From JBDTVS01 sp040007095 (GTDB taxonomy: Bacteria > Acidobacteriota > Vicinamibacteria > Vicinamibacterales > CAVVIG01), in assembly GCA_040007095.1 (NCBI GenBank), contig JBDTVS010000015.1, forward strand, positions 37,802-101,801: DNA of 64,000 bases, given 5' to 3'. The position numbers and the translations under genes were made by a program. Shown here one piece after another: positions 16,745 through 24,728 of this stretch (its first letter is position 1; each line of letters opens with the position of its first letter). The notes under the pieces are model-generated. The model was not told the origin of the DNA, made no database searches, and saw nothing but the letters and a program-made list of their open reading frames with translations.

Positions 16745-18403
16745 GTGACCACGCGCACACCAACTGAGCCAGAGGATGGCTACGAAGCGTTCTTTGGCTT
16801 GACCGAGGCGCCCTTCAGCCTCTCTCCCAACCCGCGGTTCTTGTTTGCCAGCGCGTCGCACTCGGCCGCGCTGGCCCAGGTGGCCTACGCGCTCCAGCGG
16901 CGCGAGCCGCTGATTGTCGTCACCGGCGAGATCGGCACCGGCAAAACGCTGCTGTGCCGGACCGTGCTCCAGCGCCTGCGCCGCAAGACCTTTCTCTCGG
17001 TCATCAACGACCCGCTGCTCGAGCGCGACGACCTTCTGAAGCAGATGCTCCAGGACTTCGGCGTCATCTCGCAGGATCGGACCAAGCTCACCGCGACCAG
17101 CCGCCACCAGCTGGTCGAAGCGCTGCACGCGTTTCTCAAGTCGTTGACGCCCCTCCAGGCGCACGCCGTCGTCATCGTCGACGACGCACAGCATCTGCAC
17201 CCTGAGGTCCTCGAGCAGATCCGGCTGCTGTCGAACATCGACGACGAAGAGGGCACGCTGCTTCAGATCATTCTCGTCGGTCAACGGGACCTCGACCCGC
17301 TGCTCGCCCGCCCGGAATTGCGCCAGCTGCAGCAGCGCGTCTCGCGGCGGATTCCGCTCGAGCCACTGAGCAGCGACGAAGTGGCGAAGTACGTGGAGCA
17401 CCGGCTCGCGCTGGCCCGTGTCGGCAGGCCGCCGTCTCAGAGTCCGGGAGCGACCGCGCTCGCGCAGGAGCTGGCTGCGTGGGATGGGATCAAACCGAGC
17501 GTCGAGTTCACGACCAACGCGATTCAGGCGGTGTCGGAGCTCTCGGGCGGCGTGCCGCGGGTGATCAACCTGCTTTGTGACCGGTCGCTTGAAGAGGCCT
17601 ACGGGTCGCGGCTGCGCATCATCGACGGGCCGTTGGTCCAGGCCGCAGCCCGCGAGCTGGCGGTCGGAGCGCCCGATCCGCCTGCGCCACGTCCGGACCT
17701 CGTCGCCCCCGGCACAGAGGCCGAACCCGATGAGACGTCCGGAACGGCAAGGCTCGGATTGTTCGAGGGCATGGACCAGATCGTTCAACCGACGGACCGG
17801 GACGCCGTCGGGTTGAGCGACCACCCTGTGCCGGCCACGCCGCTGCGCCTGGTGCGGTATCTACCATTGGCGGCGCTGGCCGTGGCTGCCGTAGCGATCT
17901 TCTTCGTCGTTCGTCCGTCACAATCGCCGGCTGGCGGGACGCCGGCGGCTGGGGCGACGGCGGCAGGTCCGACGACGGCAGGTCCGACGACGGCAGGGGC
18001 GACGGCGGCGGAGTCATCTGCGTCAGGGGCGTCCTCGTCTGCGCCTCCGGCGGACACCCAACCGGCCGCCGCCCCCGCAGCCGCCAACCCGCCGACGCTG
18101 GCGGCACCGGTGACCGGTGGAGGGCAAACGCTGCCGTCCAACACGCCCTCGACGATCGATGCGCCTGCCGCCGACCCGCGCTTCGACATTGTCGTGGCAT
18201 CTTTTCGGACCGACGCGCGTGCCACCTCCGTGGCGGCAGAGGTCGCGTCGCTCGGCCTGCCGATTCGCCGTCGTGTCGCCGACGGCTGGCAGCAGGTGCT
18301 CTCCGGTCCGTTTGCGTCACGCCCCGCCGCCGAAGAAGCGCAGCAGCTCCTGAATCGCGCCGGCATCAGCGGCACGCAGATTGTTCCGGCGCGCGACAAC
18401 TGA
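16745..18403 (+). CDS. ExeA-like AAA ATPase with membrane segment and C-terminal SPOR domain
   Basis: A 552-residue protein starting at a GTG. It opens with the ExeA-type YEAFFGLTEAPFSLSPNPRF, then Walker A GEIGTGKT (61-68) and Walker B VVIVDDAQHL, ending in a helical lid with GGVPRVINLLCDRSLEEAY. A single membrane segment lies near residues 374-392, followed by a low-complexity Ala/Gly/Thr/Pro linker and a SPOR-type peptidoglycan-binding domain (FDIVVASFRTDARATSVAAE to the end). The architecture suggests an inner-membrane ATPase whose periplasmic end binds septal or stripped peptidoglycan, as in assembly of secretion systems or pili. The linker is encoded by a short tandem repeat (CGACGGCAGGTC units near 17960-18005). 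Confidence 0.82.
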   Translation: MTTRTPTEPEDGYEAFFGLTEAPFSLSPNPRFLFASASHSAALAQVAYALQRREPLIVVTGEIGTGKTLLCRTVLQRLRRKTFLSVINDPLLERDDLLKQMLQDFGVISQDRTKLTATSRHQLVEALHAFLKSLTPLQAHAVVIVDDAQHLHPEVLEQIRLLSNIDDEEGTLLQIILVGQRDLDPLLARPELRQLQQRVSRRIPLEPLSSDEVAKYVEHRLALARVGRPPSQSPGATALAQELAAWDGIKPSVEFTTNAIQAVSELSGGVPRVINLLCDRSLEEAYGSRLRIIDGPLVQAAARELAVGAPDPPAPRPDLVAPGTEAEPDETSGTARLGLFEGMDQIVQPTDRDAVGLSDHPVPATPLRLVRYLPLAALAVAAVAIFFVVRPSQSPAGGTPAAGATAAGPTTAGPTTAGATAAESSASGASSSAPPADTQPAAAPAAANPPTLAAPVTGGGQTLPSNTPSTIDAPAADPRFDIVVASFRTDARATSVAAEVASLGLPIRRRVADGWQQVLSGPFASRPAAEEAQQLLNRAGISGTQIVPARDN

Positions 18404-18472
18404 CGCGATTCGGAGGATCCGCTTGCGCGCAACGACGCGACACCGTACTCTCGTTTTCCAGGGGAGCCAGCG

Positions 18473-21310
18473 ATGCATATTCCCAGTGTGACGGTGATCT
18501 TGACCGGCGTTCTGCTGGCCGCCGCCGCGTCTGCCCAGACGCCGGACATCCTGCCATTTCACGCCACCGAGACGACGCTCGCCAACGGCTTGAAGGTCAT
18601 CGTGGTGCCGACCGGATTTCCAAATCTGGTCAGCATTCAGATTCCAGTCCAGGCAGGCTCGCGCAACGAAGTGGAACCGGGGAAATCCGGCTTCGCGCAT
18701 TTCTTCGAGCACTTGATGTTCCGCGGCACACCGAACAACCCGCCCGCCAGGTTCCGCCAGATCATGACCAAGGCGGGGGCGCGCGACAATGCCAGCACCG
18801 GCGACGATTCCACCCGCTACTACTCCACCTTCGCGAAACAGGACCTGGAAACCATCGTCGGCCTGTATGCCGACATGTTCCAGCATCTGTCGTACTCGGA
18901 GGCCGATTTCAAGACGGAAGCCCGCGCCATCCTTGGCGAATACAACAAGAACAGCGCAGATCCGCTCGAGAAGCTCTTCGAGGTGCAGCGCGACCGGTTC
19001 TATCAGGCGCACACCTACAAGCACACGACGATGGGGTTCATCAAAGACATCGAGAACATGCCGAACGAGTACGCGTACTCGAAGACATTCTTCGAGCGCT
19101 GGTACCGGCCCCATTACACGACCGTCATCGTCGCGGGAGACGTGACGCCGGAGCAGGTGCTGCCGATGGTCGAGAAGTACTGGGGCGGGTGGAAATCGAA
19201 TCGAGCGGACACGGTGACCATTCCCAAAGAGCCGGCGCCGAAGGGACCGATCTACGTCCACGTGCCCTGGACGAGCGACACGCTGCCGTGGGTGACCGTC
19301 GGATTTCCGGGGCCGGCCTTCGACGACACGGGCAAGGACTCCGCGGCGATGGAAATTCTTGCCTCGATATTCTTCGGTCAGACCTCCGACCTCTACAAGA
19401 AGCTCGTGGTCGCGGAACAGAAAGTCGATCAGTTGGAAGTCGACGTACCCTCCAGCTTCGATCCGTCGTTGTTTACCGTGCTCGCGCGCGTGAAACAGGC
19501 GGCCGATACGCCCTACGTGCGGGATCAGATTCTGGCGGCGGTGGCGCGGGCCAGGGCGTCGCTGGTGCCGGCCGACCGACTGGCGGACGCCAAGTCGTTC
19601 GATCGGTACTCGTTTGCCCGGGGCATCGACAGCACGGAGCGTGTCGCGGCGGTCCTGTCGCGCTACGCGGCCAACAAGCGCTCGTACCAGACCGTCAACA
19701 ACTACTACCGCACCATGGAGTCGCTGACGCCGGCCGACCTGCAGTCGGCGGCCCGCACGTATTTCGACGACTCCGGCCTCATCGTCTCGACGCTGTCGCG
19801 CGAGTCGCTACCGGCGGGCATCGAACGGGCGCCTTCGCTCTCGTCCTTCGCGGCACAGCCGCGGGCCGCGTCCGGCGCCGGCGGTGATATCCCGCTCGTG
19901 CTGCAGAAGTCGCTGCTGCCGCAACTCGACGTGAAGCTGCTGTTCACGGTCGGGTCGGCCAACGATCCGGCCGGAAAGGAGGGACTTGCCACGCTCACCG
20001 CCGCGATGCTCACGCGAGCGGGGTCCAAGGCGATGACGATCGACCAGATCGATGCCGCGCTCTACCCGACCGCAGCGTCGTTCTCGAGTCGAACCGACAA
20101 GGCGATGACCACGATCACCGGCCTGGTTCACCGCGATCAATGGCAGAAGGTCCTTCCGATCGTATTGCCGCAACTGCTCGACCAGGGCTGGCGGCAGGAG
20201 GACTTCGATCGCGTGAAGACGCGGCAGATGAACGCTCTGGTCCAGGATCTGCGCTCGAACAACGAAGAGGAGCTCGGAAAAGAGCGGCTCCAGGCCAACA
20301 TCTTTCGCGGCACACCGTATGGGCACGTTGCGCTCGGCACCGTCGCGGGTCTCAATGCCATCAGGTTGGATGATGTGAAAGACTTCGCACGGCAGATGTT
20401 CACCAGGGCCAATCTGACCGTCGGCGTCAGCGGCGATGCGCCGGACGAGCTGATTCACGATCTGCAGACGCACCTGAGGACGCTGCCCGAAGGGCCCGCG
20501 GCCGCACGGATCGCGATTCCGGCGACGCGGCCGTCCGGCATCGACGTCGAGATCCTCGAGAAAGACACGCGCGCCACCGCCATCTCGTTCGGCTTTCCGA
20601 TCGATGTCACCCGCACGCACGCAGATTTCGCCGCGCTCTCGGTCGCGCGCGCCTGGCTCGGCGAGCATCGCTTGTCGTCAGGGCGTCTCTATCAACGGAT
20701 TCGCGAGATCCGCGGCATCAACTACGGGGATTATGCGTACATCGAAGCCTTTCCCAGGGGCATGTTCCAGTTCTTTCCCGATCCGAACCTCGCGCGCACT
20801 CACCAGATCTTCGAGATCTGGATCCGGCCGGTCGTCCCCGCCAACGCGCACATGTCGCTGCGGATCGCGATTCACGAGCTCGATGCGCTCGTGCGGAACG
20901 GCCTGACGAAGAGCGATTTCGAGGAGACGCGCGACTACCTGATGAAGAACGTGTATGTCATGACTTCGCGCCAGGATCAGCAGCTGGGCTACGCGCTCGA
21001 CTCGCGCTGGTACGGAATCGGAGAGTTCACCGACTACATGCGCGAGCGGCTGCAGAAGCTGACGATCGAGGACGTCAACGCCGCCGTCAAACGCCACCTG
21101 TCTGCCCGCGATCTGTCGGTTGTCGTCATCGCGAAGGATGCGGCGGGGTTGAAACAGGCGCTGACGGCCGACGCGTTTTCGCCAATCAAATACGACGGAG
21201 AGAAGCCCCAGTCGCTGCTCGACGAAGACAAGATCATCGGCGCGCTGAAGCTCAACATCGCGCCGGCGCGGGTGACGATTACCCCGATCGCCGACGTTTT
21301 CGCACGTTGA
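18473..21310 (+). CDS. exported M16-family zinc metallopeptidase, two-domain
   Basis: A 945-residue protein with a signal peptide (MHIPSVTVILTGVLLAAAAS). The first M16 domain begins TTLANGLKVIVVPTG and has the inverted zinc motif HFFEH at 76-80, with the distal glutamate in ILGEYNKN (about residue 156). A second, inactive M16 domain starts near residue 475 (VLQKSLLPQLDVKLLFTVG) and lacks HxxEH, as expected for the pitrilysin-like clamshell. It degrades peptides in the periplasm or outside the cell. The ATG is preceded by GGGGAG. A G-rich element starts 8 nt after its stop. Confidence 0.9.
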   Translation: MHIPSVTVILTGVLLAAAASAQTPDILPFHATETTLANGLKVIVVPTGFPNLVSIQIPVQAGSRNEVEPGKSGFAHFFEHLMFRGTPNNPPARFRQIMTKAGARDNASTGDDSTRYYSTFAKQDLETIVGLYADMFQHLSYSEADFKTEARAILGEYNKNSADPLEKLFEVQRDRFYQAHTYKHTTMGFIKDIENMPNEYAYSKTFFERWYRPHYTTVIVAGDVTPEQVLPMVEKYWGGWKSNRADTVTIPKEPAPKGPIYVHVPWTSDTLPWVTVGFPGPAFDDTGKDSAAMEILASIFFGQTSDLYKKLVVAEQKVDQLEVDVPSSFDPSLFTVLARVKQAADTPYVRDQILAAVARARASLVPADRLADAKSFDRYSFARGIDSTERVAAVLSRYAANKRSYQTVNNYYRTMESLTPADLQSAARTYFDDSGLIVSTLSRESLPAGIERAPSLSSFAAQPRAASGAGGDIPLVLQKSLLPQLDVKLLFTVGSANDPAGKEGLATLTAAMLTRAGSKAMTIDQIDAALYPTAASFSSRTDKAMTTITGLVHRDQWQKVLPIVLPQLLDQGWRQEDFDRVKTRQMNALVQDLRSNNEEELGKERLQANIFRGTPYGHVALGTVAGLNAIRLDDVKDFARQMFTRANLTVGVSGDAPDELIHDLQTHLRTLPEGPAAARIAIPATRPSGIDVEILEKDTRATAISFGFPIDVTRTHADFAALSVARAWLGEHRLSSGRLYQRIREIRGINYGDYAYIEAFPRGMFQFFPDPNLARTHQIFEIWIRPVVPANAHMSLRIAIHELDALVRNGLTKSDFEETRDYLMKNVYVMTSRQDQQLGYALDSRWYGIGEFTDYMRERLQKLTIEDVNAAVKRHLSARDLSVVVIAKDAAGLKQALTADAFSPIKYDGEKPQSLLDEDKIIGALKLNIAPARVTITPIADVFAR

Positions 21311-21312
21311 GA

Positions 21313-21388
21313 GACGAGGGCAGGTAGGGCGCGTGGGGTCAGTCAGTCAGGCAGGGCAGGTGGGGCGGGTTCGACAGATCGTCAGGTG
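21313..21388 (+). repeat. G-rich 3'-flanking element, copy 2
   Basis: Starting just after the TGA of the M16 gene (21308-21310), the plus strand reads runs of three to four G separated by short spacers (GAGGGCAGGTAGGGCGCG, later GGGCAGGTGGGGCGGG). The style and position match the elements after three other genes. Six G-runs of three or more are present, though one spacer is about 15 nt. Confidence 0.6.
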
Positions 21389-21411
21389 GCCCAGGGCTAT
21401 ACTGGGCACTT

Positions 21412-21618
21412 GTGAACCAAACGCCGTTCACGTTGAAGCGGGTCGTCCGCATGACGTCGTTCGACGAGGAACGACGGACACGGCCGTCGCTCGCCTACTG
21501 GCTCACACGCGCGCCCGAGGAGCGCATCGCCGCCGTGGAGTTCCTGCGGCAACAATTTCATGGACCTGGCGCCCGACTTCGACGAGTTCATCGCGTCGTT
21601 GACTGCCCATGGCGTTGA
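21412..21618 (+). CDS. small partner protein of a nucleotidyltransferase module
   Basis: A 68-residue protein starting at a GTG. Its core, AYWLTRAPEERIAAVEFLRQQFHG, resembles the small proteins commonly encoded just before DUF6036-type nucleotidyltransferases (pattern YW..RTPEERL..LE.LRR..HG). The 3' end overlaps the next gene by 59 nt, in a different frame. I infer a two-gene module of toxin-antitoxin layout, but no activity is established and no catalytic residue is evident. An internal ATG at 21451 would cut into the conserved region, so the GTG is preferred. Confidence 0.55.
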   Translation: MNQTPFTLKRVVRMTSFDEERRTRPSLAYWLTRAPEERIAAVEFLRQQFHGPGARLRRVHRVVDCPWR

Positions 21619-22033
21619 ATTCGTGATCGTCGGGGCCTACGCCTTGGCGTTTCATGGTGCGCCGCGCTTCACGGGCGATCTCGATGTCCTGGTACGGCCG
21701 ACTCTCGAGAACGCGTCTCGGCTCCTCGCTGCTGTCCGATCGTTTGGCTTTCCAGTCACTGATCTCCAACCGCAGGATATCGTGACGTCGAGCCGCATGC
21801 TGCAGATGGGCGTCGAGCCGATCCAGATTCATGTCATGAGCGCGATCAGCGGCGTGTCGTGGGACGAGGCATGGCGCGATCGCGCGATCGGACGCTGCGG
21901 CCGGCATGAAACGGCATTTCTTGGTCGCCGGACCTTCCTGCAGAACAAGCGCGCGGCGGCCAGGCCGAAGGATCTGGCAGACATCGACGCGCTGATGCCG
22001 GGCGAACCAGAGCCGCCGGACGATATCCCCTGA
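21560..22033 (+). CDS. DUF6036-like / AbiEii-type nucleotidyltransferase
   Basis: A 157-residue nucleotidyltransferase-fold protein. The N-terminus has VEFVIVGAYALAFHGAPR followed by FTGDLDVLVRP, where GAYAxxxHG and DxD give the glycine helix and the metal-binding acid pair of the pol-beta superfamily. The C-terminus, KRAAARPKDLADIDAL, is typical of minimal nucleotidyltransferases linked to toxin-antitoxin or abortive infection modules. It overlaps its small partner gene. No other defence genes are nearby. Function is inferred from fold only. Confidence 0.72.
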   Translation: MDLAPDFDEFIASLTAHGVEFVIVGAYALAFHGAPRFTGDLDVLVRPTLENASRLLAAVRSFGFPVTDLQPQDIVTSSRMLQMGVEPIQIHVMSAISGVSWDEAWRDRAIGRCGRHETAFLGRRTFLQNKRAAARPKDLADIDALMPGEPEPPDDIP

Positions 22034-22040
22034 GCGAGGC

Positions 22041-22129
22041 TCAACAGCCCCTGGTGAAAGTCCGTCGTCGCACCGAGGCGGGATGCAGCGCTCGCCGAAT
22101 GCAGACGGACTTTTACCAGGGGCTGTTGA
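22041..22129. repeat. long hairpin repeat after the nucleotidyltransferase gene
   Basis: Arms of 26 nt at 22041-22066 and 22104-22129 pair at 25 of 26 positions, with a 37-nt loop. The right part (reading backwards: AGTCCGTCTGCATTCGGCGA and then CGCTGCATCCCGCCTCG) recurs at 63805-63850 in the opposite orientation. It sits 8 nt after one stop and 21 nt before the end of the convergent gene, so it may act as a two-way terminator as well as being a dispersed repeat. Confidence 0.75.
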
Positions 22130-22149
22130 GCCCCGCGGCTGGATCCGCG

Positions 22150-22947
22150 TTACTTGACGACGACCTTCACGTGCACGTTGGTCCAGCAGCACTGGAATCC
22201 GCCGCCGCCTTCGCCTGAGACGTCGTTGGCTTGCGCACGGAGCACGTATTCCCCGGGAACGCTGAAGGTCGCGGTGGTCGTCGCTTTTCCCGTCGATTTG
22301 TCCAGAGCCGGCTTGGCATCGCTGAAGACCACTGTGCCCGGACCGCGGAACAGGCTCCACGTCATGGCAACCGGTGACTCGCCGGCGCGTCGGTCTGGGG
22401 TGACGACGCCGTCGTCGGTTGCGTAGAGCGTCAAGGTGACGGGTTGAGGAATGGTCGTGCCGAGTGTGGCGACAATTCGCCGCGGCGGTCCTTGAAACGG
22501 CGACCCGCCCTGTTCGAACCGCAGCACCGGCGGCGTGTTGTTGTTCGCGACGTCCTTGAACGGCTCGACCTCGTAGAGCGGATTCAAGCCCATCGGCACC
22601 ACAGTCGTCTTGCTGTTGGCCACGAGCGTCCAGGACAGCGTCCGCTCGCCGAAGTTCGCCGGCACCGTCACGGTAAAGACACCCCACTGACGCCGGGGCA
22701 GGAAATGCGTCGGCTGCCCCTGATCCGGACCGCCCGGCTCGATTCGGTTGCCCGGCCCGATCGGAATATCGAGCGCCTGCTTCTGATTGCGATTGAGATA
22801 GCCGATGAGCAGCGTGAAGGTACCGTCGGGATTTCTGAACCACCCTTCGTACGCCGCCGTGACACCCTGGCCGGAATCCTTGAGCGGTTCGAGCGGCAGC
22901 TGCGCCGCAGCCTGCGCGCACAGCGTCCAGGCAACGGCGAGTGCCAT
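22150..22947 (-). CDS. secreted hypothetical protein, Ig-like
   Basis: A 265-residue protein. The ATG at 22947 opens on a hydrophobic leader (MALAVAWTLCAQAAAQLPLE) that looks like a signal peptide but has no basic residues; the frame continues upstream through a dispersed repeat, which may supply extra residues (SGFSRTL). The body has LLIGYLNRNQKQALDIPIGP, a beta-sandwich region and an end resembling bacterial Ig-like or PKD folds (FSVPGEYVLRAQANDVSGEG). It is the second gene of a leftward pair with the cytochrome-type protein. Function unknown. Confidence 0.6.
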   Translation of the reverse strand: MALAVAWTLCAQAAAQLPLEPLKDSGQGVTAAYEGWFRNPDGTFTLLIGYLNRNQKQALDIPIGPGNRIEPGGPDQGQPTHFLPRRQWGVFTVTVPANFGERTLSWTLVANSKTTVVPMGLNPLYEVEPFKDVANNNTPPVLRFEQGGSPFQGPPRRIVATLGTTIPQPVTLTLYATDDGVVTPDRRAGESPVAMTWSLFRGPGTVVFSDAKPALDKSTGKATTTATFSVPGEYVLRAQANDVSGEGGGGFQCCWTNVHVKVVVK

Positions 22948-23150
22948 CAGAGTCCGGCTGAAGCCGGACACTGCGTACGAGCCACTCGGTTTCGAACGGA
23001 CACTGCCATTGTCCGACGCACGACGGAGCCTGCGCTGGCCTTCGTCCGATGCGGTATCCAGCATCAGACGGGACTGGTTGAACGCAGAGTCCGGCGTGAG
23101 CCGCACCGTGACGTGCGCATTATCCGACCGACGTACCGACACGATCTGCT
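22948..23150. repeat. dispersed repeat between the hypothetical and cytochrome-type genes
   Basis: The plus strand reads VRLKPDTAYEPLGFERTLPL and the minus strand reads YAVSGFSRTL; I recognise both as spurious peptides of a repeat that recurs in Acidobacteriota genomes. It contains a perfect 7-bp hairpin (GTCCGGC 22952-22958, GCCGGAC 22963-22969, loop TGAA). It is the whole spacer between two co-directional genes and reaches the start codon of the downstream one. No second copy is present in this window, so membership of a family rests on memory. Confidence 0.55.
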
Positions 23151-23158
23151 TCGCCTGC

Positions 23159-24547
23159 TCAGCGGCGTTCCGCCACGGTGGTCGACGGCGTCTTCCGTTT
23201 GGCCAGTTCGGTCCGGTAATCCGCGTCGCTCATGTAGGTGATGTTCACCCAGGCATGAGCCATCTCGTCCACGGTGCGCTCGCCCCAGCCCACCCACTGA
23301 TTCGGATCCGGGTTCGCTTTGTTCGCCGCGGTGTTGTCGTGCCATGCGGTGATGCGCAGAATCGTGCCCTTGGGAAGAATCGGCGCGGCGTCGTTCGCGT
23401 AGATGTAGTTGACGTGCCAGTTGAACTCGAAGTTGGCATGGCTCAGCATCTGCGTCGTGCCGTTGGGCAGGATGGCTTCCATCGACATGGCTTTGCCCCT
23501 GAGGTGCATATGGGGCTGGAAATTCTCGATGCGGCCCGCCTGCTTCATCACCACGAATCCCTGGTGCACGCTCACCGAGTTGGGGGCGATGTCCAGGTTC
23601 TGCTTCGATCCGCCGGCAATCGCGTGGAATTGACCGAGCACGGTCCGATATTTCGGCTCCTGCCCTTTGGGATAGAAATAGATCGCGAGTTCGGCCGCAC
23701 CCGTAATTGCTTCACCGACCGCGTGATAGTGAATGTCCCACACGATCTTCGAGCCGGGCAGCATCAACTTCCCGGTATTGGGACGCATCATCTCGCCCTG
23801 CTTTCCGACCGCCCACTCCATGAAGAGACCGGGACCGACGTCCTCGGTGTCATCGACAGGGCGGGAGGTGACAAAGCTGGGCGGACGCGAGATATCGTTG
23901 CCGTCGTCCTGCTTCAACCGCGCCACCGCATGGTGGGTAATGCGACGGCCCTTCATCGTCGTGGGACGAATCTCGATGGCTCGCACCCAGCGCGGCTCCG
24001 TGAGCCCCGTGTCGACCACCGGCTTCCACCAGGCATCCTGCGCTTGCGCCGGCATCTTGTAATCGGGCGACCTCAGAACGAGATCGGGTTGGCCCAGCTG
24101 GGCCGTAAACCCCCACGAGCTCTCGTCGGGCCACACTCGCGGTTTGGGCATATCCTTGGGATTGCCCTGCGGCGCGCCGGCGTCCACCCACCGGACGATG
24201 GTGTCGATCTCGTCGTCGGTGAGCGAGCGATCGTTCTCGAAGTGCTGGATGCCGACGGTCCGGTCGATGTGCCAGGGCGGCATCTGCCGGGAGGCGACCC
24301 GCGTCTTGATGCCCCGGGCCCACGGGCGTGCCTCCTCGTAGGTCACGAGCGACATCGGCGCAATCGAGTTAGGTCGATGACACGCCTCGCACTTTTCCTG
24401 GAAGATCGGAGCGACGTTCTTGGCAAACGTCACCGGGCTGGCATCGGCCGCGAGCGTCGACCGGGGTACGACAAAGAGAACTCCGAGCGCCAACGCGCCC
24501 AATCGCGCATTCCACATGGCCCGATCCCGAAACGCGACAACTTTCAT
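23159..24547 (-). CDS. secreted c-type cytochrome fused to a copper type II monooxygenase-like region
   Basis: A 462-residue protein with a signal peptide (LGALALGVLFVVPRSTLAA). A haem c site CEACH lies at about 53-57 in the sequence APIFQEKCEACHRPNSIAPM. The C-terminal part contains HYHAVGEAITGAAELAIYF and NFQPHMHLRGKAMSME, where the HxH motif resembles the copper site of peptidylglycine/dopamine monooxygenases. Such fusions occur in Acidobacteriota and Planctomycetes and may oxidise an organic substrate outside the cytoplasm with electrons passed to the haem; this is inference. AGAGGAG precedes the ATG at 24547. Confidence 0.8.
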   Translation of the reverse strand: MKVVAFRDRAMWNARLGALALGVLFVVPRSTLAADASPVTFAKNVAPIFQEKCEACHRPNSIAPMSLVTYEEARPWARGIKTRVASRQMPPWHIDRTVGIQHFENDRSLTDDEIDTIVRWVDAGAPQGNPKDMPKPRVWPDESSWGFTAQLGQPDLVLRSPDYKMPAQAQDAWWKPVVDTGLTEPRWVRAIEIRPTTMKGRRITHHAVARLKQDDGNDISRPPSFVTSRPVDDTEDVGPGLFMEWAVGKQGEMMRPNTGKLMLPGSKIVWDIHYHAVGEAITGAAELAIYFYPKGQEPKYRTVLGQFHAIAGGSKQNLDIAPNSVSVHQGFVVMKQAGRIENFQPHMHLRGKAMSMEAILPNGTTQMLSHANFEFNWHVNYIYANDAAPILPKGTILRITAWHDNTAANKANPDPNQWVGWGERTVDEMAHAWVNITYMSDADYRTELAKRKTPSTTVAERR

Positions 24548-24627
24548 GGCGCGGTCTCCTCTTCTGCGAATTTGTGGAATTCTACCCCCGATTGGCGCCG
24601 ATCCGGCGGCCAAAGACAGACAAATCG

Positions 24628-24728
24628 TCCCCCGGCCCCACACTCGCTCCACCGGCCCGACCCGTCCCACCAGCCCGGCCCGCGCTACCCGCCCGACCCG
24701 CCGAGCGGTCCCACTCGCCCAACCACCT
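24628..24728 (-). repeat. G-rich 3'-flanking element, copy 3 (canonical G-quadruplex pattern)
   Basis: On the minus strand this starts at the base after the TAG of thrA and contains about 12 runs of three or more G. One stretch, GCGGGTCGGGCGGGTAGCGC followed by GGG, satisfies the G3 N1-7 pattern four times in a row. It fills the gap between thrA and the start of the cytochrome gene. Confidence 0.65.

Noticed and set aside
21412..22129. Reading the nucleotidyltransferase module as part of a defence island
   Set aside because: No restriction, Abi, Cas or phage genes are adjacent; neighbours are a peptidase and metabolic or secreted proteins.
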